A stretch of 64,000 bases of DNA from Callipepla californica brunnescens. Taxonomy: Eukaryota > Chordata > Aves > Galliformes > Odontophoridae. Every line of letters starts with the position of its first letter. Positions within the stretch are counted from its first letter, which is position 1. A program made the position numbers and the translations under genes. Positions 59,101 through 64,000 of the stretch are shown here, one piece after another. Location: NCBI GenBank assembly GCA_023055505.1, contig JALIRH010000002.1, positions 26,418,437 to 26,482,436 on the forward strand. Direction: 5' to 3'. Below the pieces are notes generated by a model, which was not told the origin of the DNA, made no database searches, and saw nothing but the letters and a program-made list of their open reading frames with translations.

Positions 59101-62100
59101 ATATTTTAAATGACACGTTTGTCTGGTATGTGTATCAGTGGAGAATTCTGTGCCTCTGGTATCATGGGTGCTGCTGCTTAGTCTTCCTCTGGGCATATGT
59201 GTTTACTTTGTTCTCCCTCATCCATTGTGCTGTACTTACAAACATGAACTGAGTGAAGAACCACTGTGCCTGAGGATCATGGCCAAAGGAGTGAAAGATT
59301 TTGCGTGTTACTCTTCCTTGCCTGGCAGTAGGTGGGTAGGAAGTGGAAGAGATCCCAGTTACTGCTAAAGAAGAGGTTAAAGTTGCACAACTCCCGTTCA
59401 CCCTTCCTGCTTTGTCTTCATATTTAAAAAGTGAGCATTATGAACGTGGAACCCTCACTGAGTTCACGTTGTGTGTGTTAGTGCAGGATATACCCAGGGT
59501 CTCTGACTGATCTCTGCTTCTCACCTATCAGTATTTATGGCATGCTCTGCTTTTGCTTGAAGCAGCAAGCTGACGGGCTTCAATGTAGATGGAAGGTTTT
59601 CTCCTTGAAAGAGGTATGAGCAGATGATCCTACCTGCCAAACTATCTGGAGAGCATCACTAACTTCTCTTGGGAGTACCTCACTCCTTTCCCGTGTGTTT
59701 GATTCGTAGTACTCTTCCATTGGTACGTGGTGTATCCTCATCTGGCTTTAGCTCTGCCAGAATAGCAGAAAGAGCTTGGTCCTGTGGGAGAAGAGTGCTT
59801 TGTTTAAAGAAGGGCTCTCGGGCCAATTAAGGAGTGGCATTGACGGGAGGCTGAGAGGGCTAGGCTTTCTCAGAAGGAGTGCTGTGAGGCTGGAAAGAGT
59901 GGGAGGCTATTCAAGAGTCTAACCTTGTTTTACCTTCTATCCCAGGCCACAGGAGACCACTGCTAGAGACAAAACGCAAAACACTGGGGCAGCTAGAAAT
60001 ACATAGGTGTTATCGAGATTATAGATGATAGCATTTTATCTAAAACACGAAACAAGAGGCTGTTAAAATTCCAGATCCAGTTTCCTTTTCACAGTATGTA
60101 TCATCTGTTTAGTTACGCTCTACCCAGTGCTTTACAGGCTTTTATACTAAAATAACAACTTCCACCTAGATTACTATGGTGCGTGCAACTTTAGATCTAA
60201 CAAATGGCAACGCTTCTCAGCCCTTTAATGGTTATTTCACTGACATTTAAATGACCTTGCTTGCCCTTAAGTAGCTGTCTCTTTTGTGTAGAAAGCCCCT
60301 ACAATTATTTCTGTCCCACTGTCTCAATCTTGAATGAACTTCAGAAACAGAGGGTAATAAAAGTTTAGCTGCTGTGTTTGTACTTGGCCTTCTCTTTTTC
60401 CATTTCCAATGGCAAAAGAATTAAAGTACTAATCTTATTCAATTTATGCAATATATCTGTATTAACTTTTAGAGACTGAAAATCCACTGACTGCTCCTTA
60501 GAAACAGGTGAATGAATTCCAGGAACTCAGGAAAGCTAAAAATTCAAATGGAAAAAGCCTGACCCAGAAGCTGAAGCGTGGGGATTAGAAGTCCAGGGCT
60601 GCAATACAACTTGTGCTGCTCAGTAAGTCACGCTTGGCAATCGCTTAGCCATAACTGTTTTGTCAGCTGTGAAAAAGCAGTGGCATTGCTCATTCTCTTT
60701 TCTTCGGGAGAGAGTGGTGACTGGAAGTTTTCTATCTAAACGACAGTTATTGTTGTTTCTCAAAAACTGAAGCTGTGAGACATTTGTCTGTTTTTAGTTC
60801 CTACAAAATGATGGTTTCCAAAGACAGACTGAAAGAGGCAAAATAAGCTTGCTCCTGTGGATAACAGATATCTTCTGGGCCCCAAATATTTCCTTGTTTA
60901 CCCTATTGGGTTTTTTTACCAAAAGCGATCCAGAAGTGAAAACTTAACCAGAGAGGTGGTAGAGAAGAAAGAAAATGCAGATGTGACTTGATCCCATGAT
61001 CCCTCTGCCACTTTAAAATGCTTTGGATGAACTATGCGTGCCTGGAAATCCTCAGGCTAGCATTTTGCGTGGGATGTAAGATGATGTGGTATTTTAAATA
61101 AGCAAATATTATCTTCCTATATCAAGGAAGCTGGATTCGAGCGTGGAGTAAATTTTTGGAGCTAGTAAATACTGCGTAAAACCGGATTCAAACCTCTGGA
61201 AATCCATTCTGTGCTTTGGCATAAAGGAATAGCTCATCAAAGTGACATTTTTTCGCTTTTGGAAAGAAGCTGTCACTAGTTCTTAGGCCTGTTTCTGTTC
61301 AGCACTCCTGTCTTACACTCGTAGCATGACAGAGTTTATTAGGATCATGCTAAAAAATGATGAGTCCTGACTATTGCCCTCCTCACTCACACGTCAGCAT
61401 GCGAGTCCCCAGGTGACAGGAGCCTTTCTAGGCTTACTTAGCAGTGGGAAGCCTGCCAGGTTTTTCCTTGCAACAAACGAGCCCAAGTGAGCACAGATAA
61501 ACTGAAATCCTTCTTCCTGTTTTATACTGTGTGCCTGTTCACAGGCATTTCTTGCCAGAAACTCCCTGTTTGGATTGCAATATGCTCCGTGCTGAGCTGA
61601 AGCCTGGAGCAAATCACGTGCAGGTCACGGGCTTTCTGCTGGGAGGCCACAAAAATGATTTGCAAAGCCCTTTTCTGAGGCGTTGGATGAAAGGCTGTGG
61701 AGATGGACTGTGGTACGTGCCAGGTGACTCAGTACACTGAGGTGTGAAGGTGGCCATGCATTAACCGGTCTACCTGCCCTTGTAGAGCAGCCCGTGCTCT
61801 GCCTGTAACTGAGTGCCTCTCTCTGCACTTGCCCGACTTATAAATAAAAATTAGGCCACTCTCTTTCTTCTAGAGCCAGAAGATGAAGGCATTAACTCAC
61901 GCCTGCAATATAGTAGCATGACTGCAGTAATGAATGTCGAAACACCAGTGCCCAGTACAATACAGGCATTTAAAGGTGTCTTTTGGGAATTTGAAGAATT
62001 CATCTGGAGAAAGCCTTTATGGGTATTTTACATCATTCCCTCCCATACCATCTTGTCCAGTGCATTTTTTTCTTTAGCAAATTTGTACAAATTATTCATA

Positions 62101-64000
62101 CAGCATGAAGCCATCAACCAAATGGCTTTGCTTTGACCGTGCTGTGTGCAGCCTGCCCAAGCCTTCCCAGGACCCCAGAGTTCAGAGGCAGAGGTTCTCT
62201 TCCAGCTGTGTCTTGTTCTTCAATATGTCACGTAACACAGCTGTATAATACAGCGAGGGCTTCTCCAAGTGCCTGAAACAGCTCAGTGCTTGCGGGCATT
62301 CTGCCTTACTTATAGAGCCCTTAACACATATTGTGTTCCTTGGACCATTTCAGAGGCTTTTGTCAGGCTGCTTTCTCCAGGAGAAGCCTCCAGGGAAAGC
62401 TGGATGCAGTTCTGCACATTTCTGTGCTCCTGCCTGTCAGGGTGGCCCCAGCACAGGAGGCCTCTGCAGACCACTCTCTTATCTCTGAGCTAGAAATGCT
62501 TCTGGGAGGTCTCCAGACAGCTTGTGTTTCTCCAAGGTAAGCTGCAAAGTCGAGGAGCAGACAGTAGCAGTGGCTCAAATGCTGATGGTTTGTGCACTTC
62601 TCCGTTTTGCTCTGCGTTTACAGAAGAAAGGATTTTGAAGCACAAAGGTTGTTGGGACAGCCTTGGGGAGAGAATGGCAGAGAGCAGGAAGGAAGGCTAA
62701 TGTGGATCAAAGGAAGGCTAAGGCTGTGAGCAGATGAATGAAGAGCTGCATTGTTTGCATTGTCTATTACAAAGGTACGGAAACAACTGTCGTCAGATGA
62801 CAAAATAAGCTGCGTGCTAGTACTTAAAGGGCTTGGAAGGGGCAAGACAGTAAATCAGAGTTTTGCTCAGTAAGCCAGAAACAGATAAACAAAACATAAA
62901 AACTGAGGCACGTGATTTAAAACCAAGATGGTGCTGGAACAAATGTGTGTGGATATCTCCATCTACTTTGATGGACCGTCTCACCAACTAGAGGGGAAAT
63001 AAAGCTTGGGTGGTCATTGCCAGCTGCAAGAATGCGTCACAGCATGATTTACTGATCATATTTGTGCAGTCTGGCCAACTGAGTGTAAGGAGGTGGAAGA
63101 ACTAAAGCGTGGCCCAACACAATGGAAAATTTGATGCATTGAGATAACTGGTACTATCTCCTGATGACTGGCAGCCATTCCCATGAAGTTCTCAGCCTTA
63201 GCTGCTTCACTTCTGGATTTTGGTACAGTGTTTTGGGGCACATGTTAGTTATCTACATAGGTATGAAGTCTCCTTCACCATGAGGTGAACAGTGGAGATC
63301 CATGTTCTGACAGTGAAAAACTAGGTCAAGTGAAAGCGAGTATGGAACCACTCCCGTAATTAGGAACATCCAGTAAAGAGAACTCACAACTGCTGATTTT
63401 CTTCACATGATACATATGCTATTTATAGTGCAGATAATAACTTGGTAATACCAGTTCCTATTATCACCAAGCCTGTCTTCTTTATCAGAAAGGCCATTTC
63501 AGAGACTGAATTTCAATATCAAAAGATGGAGTGAAAAGAATTGTCACCTATTATTGTTCAGTGATGGTTATGTAAAAATGTGTGGGATTGTATGGTGATT
63601 TAAAACTGTAACGTAGGGAACTAGAATGTGTGCGGTATGAACCCTTTCACATGCTACACAGCAGGCAGATCTATTTTTTACTTCATAAGGAAAACATCAA
63701 TTTGATTGAACAATGTGCCCTCTATAATGTTGTTGCCTATCTGTCTGTAGATTGCCCCTTTGAATTTATCTGGGATTCATTGCGTCTTCTGTTAAGAGGA
63801 AATTATCAACAACAAGAGGAAATCCTGTACTAGTACTGAATAGTCCTTATTTTAAAGGTACTTCCCTTCTTGTGGGAATTGTATATAATCAGAACAACAC
63901 TCCATAAAACCAACAAATTATTTTAGAAGGAGACAGGTCAGCCTTTTATTTAAAAGGTCTGACGTTATTCTACAGAAGAAAATCAATTGTTAGAGTGGAT
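59101..64000. other. Downstream flank of HEY1, no gene seen
   Basis: 4.9 kb of AT-rich single-copy DNA. No CR1 copy was confidently recognised here, in contrast to the upstream interval. Open frames are short (under 80 codons) and unrecognised. Confidence 0.5.

Noticed and set aside
60948..60970. CAGAGAGGTGGTAGAG resembling the CR1 CCCAGAGAGGTGGTGGAG motif
   Set aside because: The match is a single short stretch without neighbouring CR1 sequence.

Overview
The window is vertebrate nuclear DNA, almost certainly from a bird. Evidence: at least twenty pieces of CR1 LINE retrotransposon with the avian 3' end (a conserved block followed by ATTCTATG-type octamers), compact introns, a strong CpG-island promoter and protein matches to vertebrate genes. 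A galliform such as chicken or turkey is plausible, but the sequence alone does not settle the species. No prokaryotic genes, CRISPR arrays, tRNA or rRNA genes were seen.

Layout, all genes on the + strand. 1-7739: intron leading to the last exon of MRPS28 (mitochondrial ribosomal protein), carrying three CR1 pieces. 7740-7893: the last 50 codons of MRPS28, followed by a polyadenylation signal. About 7.9-55.2 kb: a long intergenic interval. It has no convincing gene, many CR1 fragments in both orientations, a 410-bp polypyrimidine satellite tract at 33.6-34.0 kb, and several single-copy GC-rich or homeodomain-motif-rich blocks that look like candidate enhancers (about 13.7-14.2, 18.5-18.8, 21.6-21.8, 26.3-26.7, 38.3-39.5 and 52.9-53.6 kb). 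55.65-56.75 kb: a CpG island. 56097-57814: the complete five-exon coding region of HEY1, with its 3' UTR running to about 59.1 kb. 59.1-64 kb: downstream flank with no recognised gene.

The order MRPS28 then HEY1 in the same orientation agrees with the TPD52-MRPS28-HEY1 order on human chromosome 8q21, which supports both calls. HEY1 is a Notch effector. Its promoter here has two perfect CSL/RBPJ sites bracketing an inverted pair of CCAAT boxes, so the candidate enhancers between the genes are most simply read as HEY1 regulatory DNA; that last step is inference.

No radically new system was found. The most useful observations concern HEY1: an in-frame upstream AUG in strong context, three mini-introns whose lengths are multiples of three (two of them stop-free), and loss of the donor dinucleotide for an alternative splice form known in human. 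Others are a possible twin-priming CR1 inversion and the large polypurine/polypyrimidine tract.
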